A stretch of DNA of 64,000 nt from Eggerthellaceae bacterium (GCA_022644775.1 JALCHN010000004.1:1-64000), one strand, 5' to 3'. Shown: positions 28,183-36,283, counted from the first letter of the stretch. Made by a program: numbers and translations. The notes: generated by a model from the letters alone, not told the origin.

Positions 28183-28225
28183 ATATACGGCCTCGACTGT
28201 CGTTCGGGCATACGCGCTCCAACCG
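28183..28225 (+). repeat. 43-bp direct repeat, copy 2
   Basis: Exact copy of 26621-26663, in the same orientation, 1,519 bases downstream of the end of copy 1. Confidence 0.85.
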
Positions 28226-28238
28226 CACGTGCGTGCGG

Positions 28239-28244
28239 TATAAT
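28239..28244 (+). promoter_or_regulatory. -10 box upstream of the surface-protein gene
   Basis: TATAAT just after direct-repeat copy 2, 88 bases before the ATG at 28333. No clear -35, so a weak assignment. Confidence 0.35.
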
Positions 28245-28332
28245 CCCCTCCGTCATGTGTGTGCGACGCAATCCCTGGTCATGGGGCTTTCGAAGGTAAT
28301 CTTCGAAAGATCGAACAAGGGGATATGCAGAT

Positions 28333-31311
28333 ATGGATGGGCACACTGAATCTCAGCCGTATGTAAACAGGGGGCGGCGGGCCGTTTGGGCGGCTATCGT
28401 CCTTTCTGCGGGGCTGGCCACGGTCCCGAACGCCGCGTGGGCGGCCGAATCGGCTGCTTCTGTTGCGACGGCGGAATCGAGCGCTACCGTACAGGCGGTC
28501 GCGAGCAGCGGGAGCGCCGATCAGGCGCAGCTTGGCCAGGACGCGCGCGAAGCGCAGGCGCAGGAGGCCGCTTCGAGCGACGCCGCAAACGCTTCTGCTT
28601 CCGCAACCGCTTCCGCTTCGATGGCCGCGTCGAGTACGTCGCCGGCGGCTTCTTCCGACGAAGGCACCTACCAGCAGGCCGGCCTTCATGCGCTCACTAT
28701 CAGGTACGTCGACGAAAACGGCACGCAAATCGCCCCAACGCATCGCGAGGCCGTTGCCAACGGCGAATCGTATAGTGTGGCGAGCCCTTCGGTGGGCGGC
28801 TTTGAACTGGCCGATGCATCGCAGGCCACCGTTGCGGGCACCATGGCCAAAGGCGCCGGCGATGTGTCCGTTACGGTAGCCTACCGCTCGACGATGGCGA
28901 CCTACACCGTGGTGCACGAACGCCAGGTGGGGGCGAAGTCGAGCGAGTACCGCGTGGCGCAGACCGAACGCTTCAAGGCCCCGGCGGGCTCGAAGGTGAC
29001 AGCCGCGCCCAAGTCCTACGACAACTATACGTGCGCGACCGACCCGAAGGATTTTTCGGCCGAAGTCACGCCCGACGGCAACACCGTGATCGTGATCAAG
29101 TACAACGTGGTCGTGCCCACGTCCGGCATCTACTTCGTGACGAACGGGTCGTACGTTGCGCCGGTGACGGGGCATGTGGGCGACGTTTTTGCGGCTCCGG
29201 CGAGCCCCGAGCGCGCCGGGTATTCGTTTCTGGGCTGGGACACCAACGGCGACGGCACGCCCGACGCGCTTCCCGTCACGCTGCCCGAAGGCGATGTGAC
29301 CGCGACTGCGGTGTGGAAGCCCGAGCAGGCAACTTACCTGGTGAACTATTGGGGCGAAGACCAGGACGACGCAGAGGATACACGCCATTACCACCTGATT
29401 AAGACGGATACCCTTTCCGGTACGACCGAATCGACCGTCCCCTTGGCTCCCAAGCTCGACACCGCTAAAGGCGGCGCGTTCCAATGGTACGTGTATTCCC
29501 ACGAGGACCAGGGCGCTACCATCGCCGGCGACGGCACGACGGTTCTCAACGTGTATTACGACTGGAAACGCGTGAAAGTTTACTATCGTGCTCAGCTTGA
29601 CGGTGTGAGCGACATCTCGAAATACCCGGATGTGGTCGAGCCGTCCATTCAAAAAATGTATGACAATCTTGATTGTCCTGCAGGGGATTCGGCGTTGAGC
29701 GTTTACAAGTCGAGAGGAGGGGCTAAAGCTCACTTCCTGCAATGGTGGGACCCGAAAAATAGATGGTCCGTATCTAACATTTCTGACATCTCGCCGGATA
29801 CCGTGTTATGGACGAGCGACGGTTCGCTCGAGGAGTACATCGTCGCGCGCTTCACGGACGCCGAAATGGGCGACCACTATATGATCAAAGTGTTTCAATC
29901 TGCCGATGGCTCGACGTATTCCGTCGGGGATGTTGAGAAGAAGAGCGCGGTGCTTCCAAGTAATGCCTGGTGGACCATGCGCGTACAACGAGAAGGCTTC
30001 CAGCTGGTGGCGTGGAGGAACTCGACCAACGTGTGGGACGGGCGTAATCAAGGCGCCATTGCATGGGGTGACTGGCATATTGTCTCCAGCAAAGATATCG
30101 ACGCTAATGGGAGAATTTCGACCGGCAAAATCAATACCTCGCAAGCAAACGTGTTTGAGTTCAAGTATGACCGCATTCCCTACGATGTCACCTACTATTC
30201 GCAGAGCACGGTCGTGGGTGCGAAGACGCAGCTATTCGGATCGACGGTCGATGTATCTGCCGCTGAGGCTCCCGAAGCTCCGACAGGCTTGGTCTTCGGC
30301 GGATGGTACACGGACCCGAATTTCAAGGGCAATCCGGCGGCTTCGCTCACGGTACCCGTGGGCGGCGTCAATTTGTACGCGAAATGGGTTCGCCCCAACG
30401 TGAACGTCACGTTCGATTCCGCAGGTGGCACGCCTGTTGGTGCGCAATCGGTAGTTTGGGATGGGAAGGCGCAGCGCCCTGCCGACCCTGTGCGTGCGGG
30501 ATACGCGTTCGGCGGCTGGTACTACTTCGGCGTAGATTCCGCAGCGCCGGCGCGCTTCAGCTTCGACATGCCGCTCGAAGGCGACGTAGCGCTCGTCGCC
30601 GCTTGGAAGTCGTTGCAAGAGCCGGTGGCCTATACGGTGCGCCATGTGTCCGCCGACGGCTCGGTGCTTGCCGAACAGGTGCTTCGCGGCACGGTGGGGC
30701 AGACCGTGAGCGCGTTTGCGCTGGCCTCTGACGATGCGCTGCGCCAGGGTTTCGCCTACGTCGATAAGGCGGGCGAGGCGATCGATCTTGCTTCCGACGC
30801 GTCGCAGAACGTCATCGTGTTCACCTATGCGAACGAGCCGCGCCACGCCTTCCGGGTGCATTTGCGGGATGCGGCGACGGGGCTTCCCGTTGCAGCCGAC
30901 ATCGATTTCGATTCGGTCGACGCGATCCTGAATTTCCGCGCTCCCTCTATTGCGGGCTACCGTGCGGCCCACGGCGGGCAGGGTTACTTGACGATGCGCA
31001 ACGGCGGCCAGGAGCTCACGTTCTGGTACGTGAAGGATGCGGAGCCTTCCGATGACGGCGAGCTTTCGTCGCATGAGGGCGACGGTGCGGCAAAGACGTT
31101 TGCGGCTTTCGTTGGCGAAGAGCCGGGCGAGAGCGCTGCGTCTGCGGCAGCGACGCCGGCGGACGCTGGCGTAGCGCGCCATGCCGCCAAGGCGGTTCCC
31201 GCCACGGGCGACGATGCGGATATTCGGGTGCCGGCGGGCATTGCGGTGGTTTCTGCGGTCGTGGTCGCCTTGGGCTTCGGCGTGCGCCGCAGGGCAAAGC
31301 ACGCGCGCTAG
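28333..31311 (+). CDS. Sortase-anchored surface protein with MucBP-like and InlB B-repeat-like domains
   Basis: 992 residues. A signal peptide (RRAVWAAIVLSAGLATVPNAAWA) precedes an Ala/Ser-rich stretch to about residue 115. MucBP-like modules follow (LTIRYVDENGTQIAP, then near residue 765 YTVRHVSADGSVLAEQ). Listeria-Bacteroides/InlB B-like repeats are visible as GYSFLGWDTNGDG, LVFGGWYTDPNFKG and GYAFGGWYYFG. The C-terminus has VPATGDD near residue 955, a hydrophobic helix and RRRAKHAR, i.e. a VPATG variant of the LPXTG sorting signal. It is probably an adhesin linked to peptidoglycan. AAGGGG precedes the start; a nearby in-frame-independent ATG at 28325 is less likely. No sortase gene is in the window. 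Confidence 0.88.
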   Translation: MDGHTESQPYVNRGRRAVWAAIVLSAGLATVPNAAWAAESAASVATAESSATVQAVASSGSADQAQLGQDAREAQAQEAASSDAANASASATASASMAASSTSPAASSDEGTYQQAGLHALTIRYVDENGTQIAPTHREAVANGESYSVASPSVGGFELADASQATVAGTMAKGAGDVSVTVAYRSTMATYTVVHERQVGAKSSEYRVAQTERFKAPAGSKVTAAPKSYDNYTCATDPKDFSAEVTPDGNTVIVIKYNVVVPTSGIYFVTNGSYVAPVTGHVGDVFAAPASPERAGYSFLGWDTNGDGTPDALPVTLPEGDVTATAVWKPEQATYLVNYWGEDQDDAEDTRHYHLIKTDTLSGTTESTVPLAPKLDTAKGGAFQWYVYSHEDQGATIAGDGTTVLNVYYDWKRVKVYYRAQLDGVSDISKYPDVVEPSIQKMYDNLDCPAGDSALSVYKSRGGAKAHFLQWWDPKNRWSVSNISDISPDTVLWTSDGSLEEYIVARFTDAEMGDHYMIKVFQSADGSTYSVGDVEKKSAVLPSNAWWTMRVQREGFQLVAWRNSTNVWDGRNQGAIAWGDWHIVSSKDIDANGRISTGKINTSQANVFEFKYDRIPYDVTYYSQSTVVGAKTQLFGSTVDVSAAEAPEAPTGLVFGGWYTDPNFKGNPAASLTVPVGGVNLYAKWVRPNVNVTFDSAGGTPVGAQSVVWDGKAQRPADPVRAGYAFGGWYYFGVDSAAPARFSFDMPLEGDVALVAAWKSLQEPVAYTVRHVSADGSVLAEQVLRGTVGQTVSAFALASDDALRQGFAYVDKAGEAIDLASDASQNVIVFTYANEPRHAFRVHLRDAATGLPVAADIDFDSVDAILNFRAPSIAGYRAAHGGQGYLTMRNGGQELTFWYVKDAEPSDDGELSSHEGDGAAKTFAAFVGEEPGESAASAAATPADAGVARHAAKAVPATGDDADIRVPAGIAVVSAVVVALGFGVRRRAKHAR

Positions 31312-31726
31312 CGGCGCAGCAAAGCGGCGGGCGGGGTCGTGCGCTGGCCCCGCCCTAGCCGCAGAATTGGCGCGTGAGAGGACGGCATTTCTGCACCCTT
31401 AGCGCACAGTCCGTTTGCTAATTGGAAATGTATATGTCGGTGCGATAGTAACCCAAACGCCGAAAGTCTTGAGGCCATTCGTGAAGGAGATGGGTTTCTT
31501 GCGTCTGGCATGAAGGGACGCTTCACGAACGGTGCTGACCTTATCGCTGCGATGTCTTGAAAATCGCAAGGGGGCAAAGGCTCCATTGCGGCTCTCAAGG
31601 ACAACTATCGCCGTCGATCGGCCTTCCACACCTTCTTAGCCTTACGCCATCAACTTATTCTGACCTGCGCTAATGTGAATATCGGCTAGTATGTTATCTG
31701 TCTGTTGTTGCGACTGGGGGAACAGC
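31312..31726. other. Gap between surface protein and NERD gene
   Basis: 415 bp. A GC-rich hairpin (31329-31355) follows the surface-protein stop. The middle is open on the minus strand (31399-31629), but the peptide matches nothing I recognise; a CGTGAAG/CTTCACG dyad lies near 31480-31530. Possible gene debris. Confidence 0.4.
31329..31355 (+). terminator. Hairpin after the surface-protein gene
   Basis: GGGCGGGG (31329-31336) pairs with CCCCGCCC (31348-31355). No T tract follows, so termination efficiency is uncertain. Confidence 0.45.
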
Positions 31727-32662
31727 ATGAGGCTATTCAGCAAACATGAGCCGATCATCATGAAGGAAGGCAGTTCGGCGCAGGGCGAGCTCGCGGCGAT
31801 TGAATCTTTGCGCGGCTCGCTTCCTGCCAAAGCGCAGGCCGAGCTCGATGCCTACGAGCGCTCCGTGAGGGCGGGCGTCGCCGGCGAGGACCGCATCCTC
31901 TACGAGCTGAAGAACTCCCATATGGACATGGTGGTTCTGCAAGACCTGTTCTTGGAGCATAACGGCCTCACTGCGCAGATCGATTTCATGGTGCTCACGC
32001 GCCAGCGGTACTTCGCGATCGAATGCAAGAACCTCTACGGCAACATTCAGGTCGATGCGCAGGGGAACTTCATTCGCTATTTGGGCGGAGGCAGGCGAGA
32101 GGGCATTTATTCTCCCATCACGCAGAACCGGCGCCATTTGGAGCTGATTCGCGCGATCCGTCGCGACAACCACGGCGTAGCGTTCAATCTGCTTGCCGAT
32201 CGTACGTTCGACGACCAGTTTCGCAGCCTCGTGGTGCTCGCCAATCCGAAGACGGTGCTCAACGACCGCTACGCGCCGGAGGATGTGAAAGCGCAGATCA
32301 TTCGCGCGGACCAGCTTATCGCGACCATCAAGACGATCAACGATCAGCCGGGAGTGGGGCATAGCAAGATGTCCCTTTCGGATATGCGTAAGGCAGGGGA
32401 AGGCATGCTTTCCCTGAATGCCGAGAATCCGGTCGATTACGTGGAAAAGTTTCGAAAGATAGCCGAAGAGCATGCGAAGGAGCAGGTCGCTGCGCCGCCT
32501 GCGGCAGCGCCGGCGGCTCAGCCGCAGGCCAAGCCGGGCGTATGCCCGTATTGCGGCTCGCCCTTGGTGTTGCGCACGGCCAAGCGCGGCGCGCGAGCGG
32601 GCAAGAAGTTCTACGGTTGCAGCTCCTACCCGCACTGCCGCTATATAAGGAATATCGATTAG
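31727..32662 (+). CDS. NERD-domain protein with C-terminal topoisomerase-type zinc finger
   Basis: 311 residues. The NERD nuclease-related domain (residues about 55-170) shows AGEDRILYELKNS, LTAQIDFMVLTRQRYFAIECKNLYG and SPITQNRRHLELIR, preserving the D-x(n)-ExK-like core (QIDF, AIECK). A Pro/Ala-rich linker leads to a C4 zinc finger (CPYCGSPLVLR, FYGCSSYPHCRYI) like those of topoisomerase I. A DNA-processing or DNA-binding role is likely; the cellular function of NERD proteins is poorly defined. ATG 31727 is chosen since TGGGGG lies six bases upstream; the frame opens at 31691. Confidence 0.85.
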   Translation: MRLFSKHEPIIMKEGSSAQGELAAIESLRGSLPAKAQAELDAYERSVRAGVAGEDRILYELKNSHMDMVVLQDLFLEHNGLTAQIDFMVLTRQRYFAIECKNLYGNIQVDAQGNFIRYLGGGRREGIYSPITQNRRHLELIRAIRRDNHGVAFNLLADRTFDDQFRSLVVLANPKTVLNDRYAPEDVKAQIIRADQLIATIKTINDQPGVGHSKMSLSDMRKAGEGMLSLNAENPVDYVEKFRKIAEEHAKEQVAAPPAAAPAAQPQAKPGVCPYCGSPLVLRTAKRGARAGKKFYGCSSYPHCRYIRNID

Positions 32663-32900
32663 CGGGGCGTGTGCGGTGTGACGCGCAGCAGACATGAAGA
32701 GACCCGCCGTAGCGGGTCTCTTCATGTCTCAGCTCGTTGCGCCAGGCGCGCTTTTGCTTGGTGCGGTTGTACTTCGCGTCGCCGTGAGCTCCCGTTCCGC
32801 AGGCGTGCCCGTTGTATCTGGGCATGGCGTCAAGCGTGGCTTCCACGGCGCTGCGGTACCATACCGGCCCGGTCTTCCGCTTCTTCTTGCTGCTGGACAT
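32337..32900 (-). CDS. Small basic protein, unknown function (3' extent uncertain)
   Basis: A strong AAAGGAGGTG precedes the ATG at 32900. The first about 60 residues are Lys/Arg-rich (MSSSKKKRKTGPVWYRSAVE, then CGTGAHGDAKYNRTKQKRAW) and look like a nucleic-acid or ribosome-associated protein. I do not recognise a named family. The frame then runs through the perfect hairpin at 32691-32728 and stays open to 32337, antisense to the NERD gene; that tail has no protein-like character. The functional protein may be only about 60-75 residues, with translation running into the terminator region. Coordinates give the full open frame. Confidence 0.5.
   Translation of the reverse strand: MSSSKKKRKTGPVWYRSAVEATLDAMPRYNGHACGTGAHGDAKYNRTKQKRAWRNELRHEETRYGGSLHVCCASHRTRPANRYSLYSGSAGRSCNRRTSCPLARRAWPCATPRASRNTGIRPAWPAAEPPALPQAAQRPAPSHALRLSFETFPRNRPDSRHSGKACLPLPYAYPKGTSCYAPLPADR
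32691..32728. terminator. Perfect 17-bp inverted repeat between convergent genes
   Basis: Arms 32691-32707 and 32712-32728 pair perfectly around CGTA. It lies after the NERD gene (plus) and inside the 3' part of the minus-strand small ORF, and probably acts as a bidirectional terminator. Confidence 0.65.
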
Positions 32901-32964
32901 GCGTTCCACCTCCTTTCGCCCGTGTTCGGTACGTGCATTCTATCGCGAATGGGTTCAGGCAACT

Positions 32965-32995
32965 TTGACTTTGTGGGGCCAAGCTGCGCTATACT
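32965..32995 (+). promoter_or_regulatory. Probable promoter of the tRNA(CAU) gene
   Basis: TTGACT (32965-32970) and TATACT (32990-32995), spacer 19, ending ten bases before the tRNA. The spacing is long but the position is right. Confidence 0.5.
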
Positions 32996-33005
32996 ACGCA
33001 TTCAC

Positions 33006-33080
33006 GGGCCCTTAGCTCAATGGTGGAGCAGGGGACTCATAATCCTTTGGTTGTCGGTTCGAGTCCGGCAGGGCCCACCA
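33006..33080 (+). tRNA. tRNA with CAU anticodon, probably tRNA-Ile2 (lysidine type)
   Basis: 75 nt cloverleaf with encoded CCA. Acceptor GGGCCCT/AGGGCCC, D arm GCTC/GAGC, anticodon loop CTCATAA, T arm with GGTTCGAGTC. The C4-G69 and C5-G68 acceptor pairs, and close overall resemblance to the E. coli Ile2 pattern as I recall it, favour Ile2 (C34 modified by TilS) over elongator Met. Elongator Met cannot be fully excluded by eye. Confidence 0.9.
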
Positions 33081-33088
33081 GAGAAATC

Positions 33089-33131
33089 CCAGCTCAGGGG
33101 CGTGTTTCGCTTCTGGGCTGGTTTCGTTTTT
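33089..33131 (+). terminator. Terminator of the tRNA(CAU) gene
   Basis: CCAGCTCAG (33089-33097) pairs with CTGGGCTGG (33113-33121, one G-T wobble), followed by TTTCGTTTTT. Confidence 0.65.
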
Positions 33132-33294
33132 AGCGGTTTTTGCTCGCTCGTCAGTCATTTGGCAGCCACGAATCGCCCGCCGTGCTCGCCTCTCGCGGCT
33201 CCATTAGCTTTCTTCCGCATCGCTCTCGTCCTTCTTGACGCCTATCAATTCGCCCGTTTCCGTAGGCGCACCCAGCTCACGACGGTTACCGCCG

Positions 33295-33380
33295 CGTGTG
33301 ACGACGGGCGCGCGTGATGTTGTCACAAAAGCGTGTGACAACATCACGCGCCCCTGTTGTCACACGCGCGGGCGTCGTCG
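33295..33380. repeat. Nested palindromic element with repeated TGTTGTCACA boxes
   Basis: A long inverted repeat pairs 33306-33327 with 33334-33353 (two-base bulge) around AAAGCG. The box TGTTGTCACA occurs at 33318-33327, inverted at 33334-33343, and again at 33355-33364. A GACGAC/GTCGTC pair adds outer symmetry. It precedes the tRNA-Asn promoter. It could be a multi-site operator or a REP-like element; no known consensus is assigned. Confidence 0.6.
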
Positions 33381-33402
33381 AAAAAGTTTTTGAAAAAAGT
33401 TC

Positions 33403-33430
33403 TTGCCAATCGTTTCGACTTCCGTATAAT
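33403..33430 (+). promoter_or_regulatory. Promoter of the tRNA-Asn/tRNA-Val unit
   Basis: TTGCCA (33403-33408), 16-bp spacer, TATAAT (33425-33430), 29 bases before the tRNA-Asn gene. Confidence 0.7.
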
Positions 33431-33459
33431 ACTTTCTTGCGCACAGATGAAGCGCACAT

Positions 33460-33534
33460 TCCTCGGTAGCTCAACGGCAGAGCATCCGGCTGTTAACCGG
33501 AGGGTTGTAGGTTCGAATCCTACCCGGGGAGCCA
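33460..33534 (+). tRNA. tRNA-Asn (GUU anticodon)
   Basis: 75 nt including encoded CCA. Acceptor TCCTCGG pairs with CCGGGGA; anticodon stem CCGG around CTGTTAA; T arm GTAGGTTCGAATCCTAC. It lies 37 nt before tRNA-Val, so the two are probably co-transcribed. Confidence 0.95.
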
Positions 33535-33571
33535 TTTTTTATTATCCCGGCCGCTCAGGCGGCTCTTTATT

Positions 33572-33646
33572 GGGCGTATGGCGCAGCGGGAGCGCGCTTC
33601 CTTCACACGGAAGAGGTCACAGGTTCGAACCCTGTTACGCCCACCA
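33572..33646 (+). tRNA. tRNA-Val (CAC anticodon)
   Basis: 75 nt including CCA. Acceptor GGGCGTA pairs with TACGCCC; anticodon arm CTTCC-TTCACAC-GGAAG; T arm ACAGGTTCGAACCCTGT. No separate promoter is seen in the 37-nt spacer after tRNA-Asn. Confidence 0.95.
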
Positions 33647-33656
33647 TCGATTTGCG

Positions 33657-33682
33657 AGCCAGCCTTCGGGTTGGCTTTTTTG
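33657..33682 (+). terminator. Terminator of the tRNA-Asn/Val unit
   Basis: AGCCAGCC (33657-33664), TTCG loop, GGTTGGCT (33669-33676), then TTTTTT. Confidence 0.85.
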
Positions 33683-33705
33683 TTACCTGGATGGAAGGAC
33701 TTTCG

Positions 33706-35280
33706 GTGGGAGACAGGCTTCTTTCGCGTCGAGCGTTCCTCGCTGGATCGGCCGCCCTTTCCGCTGCCTTCGCGCTGGGCCTCACCGGTTGCGGGAAGAC
33801 CGAGCCGCAGGACACGCGTTCGTTCGGCGGCGGCACGATTACCGCCTCGTTCGCCACCACGGCCGATAGCTTCCATCCCTGCACGGCCACGGCCCCGCTT
33901 GCGCGATCGGGCAACTTGCACGTGCTCGAGCCCCTCTACGAATCGAACCCCACGAGCTACGAGGTGTTTCCGGCCTTGGCCGACGGCTTCCCGCACTTCC
34001 AAGACGACGGCACCTGCACGATCCGCATCCGCGACGACGCGCGCTTTTCCACCGGCGCGGCCGTCACGGCCGCCGACGTCGTGGAATCCTACGAACGCTT
34101 CGCCACGCTCAACCCCACGCTGGCCCAGCATCTCGACTTCATCGCCGATATACAGGCCACAGACGACCAAAGGATCTCGATCACGCTCGCGCGCCCCTTC
34201 ACCTTCGTGGAAGAGCGCCTGCAGATGGTCAAAGTCTTTCCGGCAGACCAGTCCTACGAAGAGGCCAACGCCTCGCCCGTTGGGTCGGGCCCCTGGCGCT
34301 ATGCGTCGTTCGAGAACAAGAAGCTCATCTTCTTGCCCAACGATTCCTATAACGGGCCCCATACGGTGCTCGACAACGAAATGGACTGGTCGATCATCCC
34401 CGACGACGTGAACCGCGTGCGCACCCAGAACGACGGTTGGACCATGGCCATGCAGGACGTTCCCGGCGATTCCACCGTGCAGCTGAACAACGCCGGCATG
34501 GACGTCGACATCACCCAGGGTTTCGACGCGCCCTTCTTCGCCTTCCGCACCGATGCCGGTCCCTTCGTCGACGCCCGCGTGCGCCAGGCCGTCTTCTATT
34601 CGATCGACACGAACGAGCTCGTCGACATGGCCCTTGCCGGGCGTGCGAGCGTACCCACCTGCTTTTTGCCGGTGAACCACCCCGACAACGACCATACCGA
34701 CACCTTTTACTATTACGATCCCTCCCGCGCGAAGGAGCTGCTTTCCGACGCGGGCGTCTCGCAGGTGTCCTTCACGCTCGATTGCGCCAACGACGCGGTG
34801 CTTTCCTCGATCGTGCCGCAGATCAAGGCCAACTTGGAAGCCACGGGCCTGTTTCAGGTCACCCTGCGCCAGCGCGATGCCCAGGACCTCTACAACGACG
34901 TCGACGCCGGCGATTCAGGCGTCGTGGCCATCCTCGACCGTCAGGACCCCTTGGCCTATGCGAGCGACGCCTGCTTCATCATGGAATGGTGGTACAAGGA
35001 CCCGCGCTGGATGGGCAAGCGCACGGGCTGGTCGTCGACCGACGAATACGGCCAGCTGCAGGACCTGCTCGACGCCGCCGAAGCGGGGGAGGGCGACGAC
35101 CGGCATGCCGCGATCCTCGATTGCATGAACCTCATCGCCGACCAGGCGGTCATCTACCCGCTGCTGCACCTGCAGAGCGCTACCGCCTTCAACCGCGCCA
35201 AAATAGACGGCGGCGTCGCCATGGGCGGCGACGAGCTCTACCTGCTCGACGCGGCGACCGTTGTGCAGGAGGACGAATAG
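33706..35280 (+). CDS. Family 5 (peptide/nickel-type) solute-binding lipoprotein
   Basis: 524 residues from GTG 33706. The Tat-like signal LLSRRAFLAGSAALS ends in a lipobox LTGC, so it should be a membrane-tethered lipoprotein. The SBP_bac_5 body shows ARFSTGAAVTAADVVESYERF, the GSGPWRYASFENKKL region and AVFYSIDTNELVDMALAG. These proteins deliver oligopeptides or other ligands to ABC permeases, but no permease or ATPase is adjacent, so it is an orphan. GTG 33706 has GAAGGA seven bases upstream; ATG 33691 is an alternative, and the earlier open frame overlaps the tRNA terminator. A ROK kinase gene follows three bases later. Confidence 0.85.
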   Translation: MGDRLLSRRAFLAGSAALSAAFALGLTGCGKTEPQDTRSFGGGTITASFATTADSFHPCTATAPLARSGNLHVLEPLYESNPTSYEVFPALADGFPHFQDDGTCTIRIRDDARFSTGAAVTAADVVESYERFATLNPTLAQHLDFIADIQATDDQRISITLARPFTFVEERLQMVKVFPADQSYEEANASPVGSGPWRYASFENKKLIFLPNDSYNGPHTVLDNEMDWSIIPDDVNRVRTQNDGWTMAMQDVPGDSTVQLNNAGMDVDITQGFDAPFFAFRTDAGPFVDARVRQAVFYSIDTNELVDMALAGRASVPTCFLPVNHPDNDHTDTFYYYDPSRAKELLSDAGVSQVSFTLDCANDAVLSSIVPQIKANLEATGLFQVTLRQRDAQDLYNDVDAGDSGVVAILDRQDPLAYASDACFIMEWWYKDPRWMGKRTGWSSTDEYGQLQDLLDAAEAGEGDDRHAAILDCMNLIADQAVIYPLLHLQSATAFNRAKIDGGVAMGGDELYLLDAATVVQEDE

Positions 35281-35283
35281 CGC

Positions 35284-36267
35284 ATGGGAACGGCGAACGC
35301 GCGGCCCCAGGCCGCCCTTGCGCTCGACGTGGGCGGCACCAAGCTCGCTGCGGCGGTGGTCGTGGTGGGCGAAGACGGCCCCCGGGTGCGCTGCAAGGCC
35401 CAGGTGCCCACCGAAACCGAAAGGGGCGCGGCCCATGTGATGGCGGCCATGGAGGGGCTCGCGGCCCGCGTGCTTTCTGACTACCGCGCTCACGGTGCGC
35501 CCGTGCCTGTGGAAGCCTGCGGGGCGGCGGCCCTGGGCTGTCCCGATGCGGCGGGCCAGCGCGTGGCCTTCGGCGCCAACCTCATGGAAGGCTGGACGGG
35601 CATGCCGGTGGCGGCCAATATGGCTCGCGCCCTGGGCGTGCCCTGCGTGCTGTTGGGCGACGTGCAGGCGCACGCGCTGGGCGAGGCCCGCTGGGGCGCG
35701 GCCGCCGGGGCGCAGAGCTGCCTGTGCGTGGCGCCCGGCACCGGCCTGGGCGGCGGCCTGGTGATCGACGGAAAGCTCGTGCGCGGGGCCCACGGCCTGG
35801 CCGGCCACCTGGGCCACATGCAAAGCGCCCACGCCCAGGGCATGCGCTGCTCCTGCGGCAAGCTGGGCCACATCGAAGCCGTGACCTCGGGCGTGGGCAT
35901 CGGCGCCCTCTACCAAGGGGCCGATATCGCCTCTGCCGACTTCGACCCCGCGATCGACGGGGCCTGGGTGGCCCGCCGCGCGTCCGAAGGCGACGAGCGC
36001 GCCCGCGCGGTGCTCGCGCAATCGGGCTTCGCTCTGGGCAGCGAGATCGGGTCGTGGGCCAACCTGATTGACCCCGCGGTCATCGTGATCGGCGGGTCGG
36101 TGCGCAAGGCGGGCGCTGTCTGGCGCGAGGCGCTCGTGCGGGGCTATCGCAGCCAGGCGCTCGAGCCCCTGATCGACGTGCCCCTGCTCGATGCGGCCCT
36201 GGGCGACGACGCGGCCCTGGTGGGCGCCGCCGAATACGCGCTCGACCGCTCCGCGCGCCCGGCCTAA
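35284..36267 (+). CDS. ROK-family sugar kinase (glucokinase-like)
   Basis: 327 residues. The ATP phosphate-binding loop [14 protein letters not shown] is near the N-terminus; later [27 protein letters not shown] gives the catalytic/metal region, and [11 protein letters not shown] is the ROK zinc-binding signature (the usual CxCGxxGCxE has His in place of the third Cys). It probably phosphorylates glucose or an amino sugar in the cytoplasm. It is coupled to the upstream binding-protein gene. Confidence 0.85.
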   Translation: MGTANARPQAALALDVGGTKLAAAVVVVGEDGPRVRCKAQVPTETERGAAHVMAAMEGLAARVLSDYRAHGAPVPVEACGAAALGCPDAAGQRVAFGANLMEGWTGMPVAANMARALGVPCVLLGDVQAHALGEARWGAAAGAQSCLCVAPGTGLGGGLVIDGKLVRGAHGLAGHLGHMQSAHAQGMRCSCGKLGHIEAVTSGVGIGALYQGADIASADFDPAIDGAWVARRASEGDERARAVLAQSGFALGSEIGSWANLIDPAVIVIGGSVRKAGAVWREALVRGYRSQALEPLIDVPLLDAALGDDAALVGAAEYALDRSARPA

Positions 36268-36283
36268 TCTGCACTCCTTGCGG

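Larger units (their letters stand above)
27781..28332. other. Gap between the Abi gene and the surface protein
   Basis: 552 bp with no supportable gene. It holds the Abi terminator (27850-27891), a GC-rich stretch around 28040-28090 that could fold (GCGGAAG with CTTTCCGC, then a T7 run), a second hairpin (28125-28142), direct-repeat copy 2 (28183-28225), and a TATAAT (28239-28244) that could serve the surface protein. Confidence 0.5.

Noticed and set aside
28255..28299. Short ORF with two Trp codons after the TATAAT upstream of the surface protein, as a leader peptide
   Set aside because: No ribosome binding site, no attenuator hairpin pair downstream, and the gene is not amino-acid biosynthetic.
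28279..29742. 487-residue minus-strand frame opposite the surface protein
   Set aside because: Arg/His/Gly-rich shadow; the plus strand has a signal peptide and recognised repeats.
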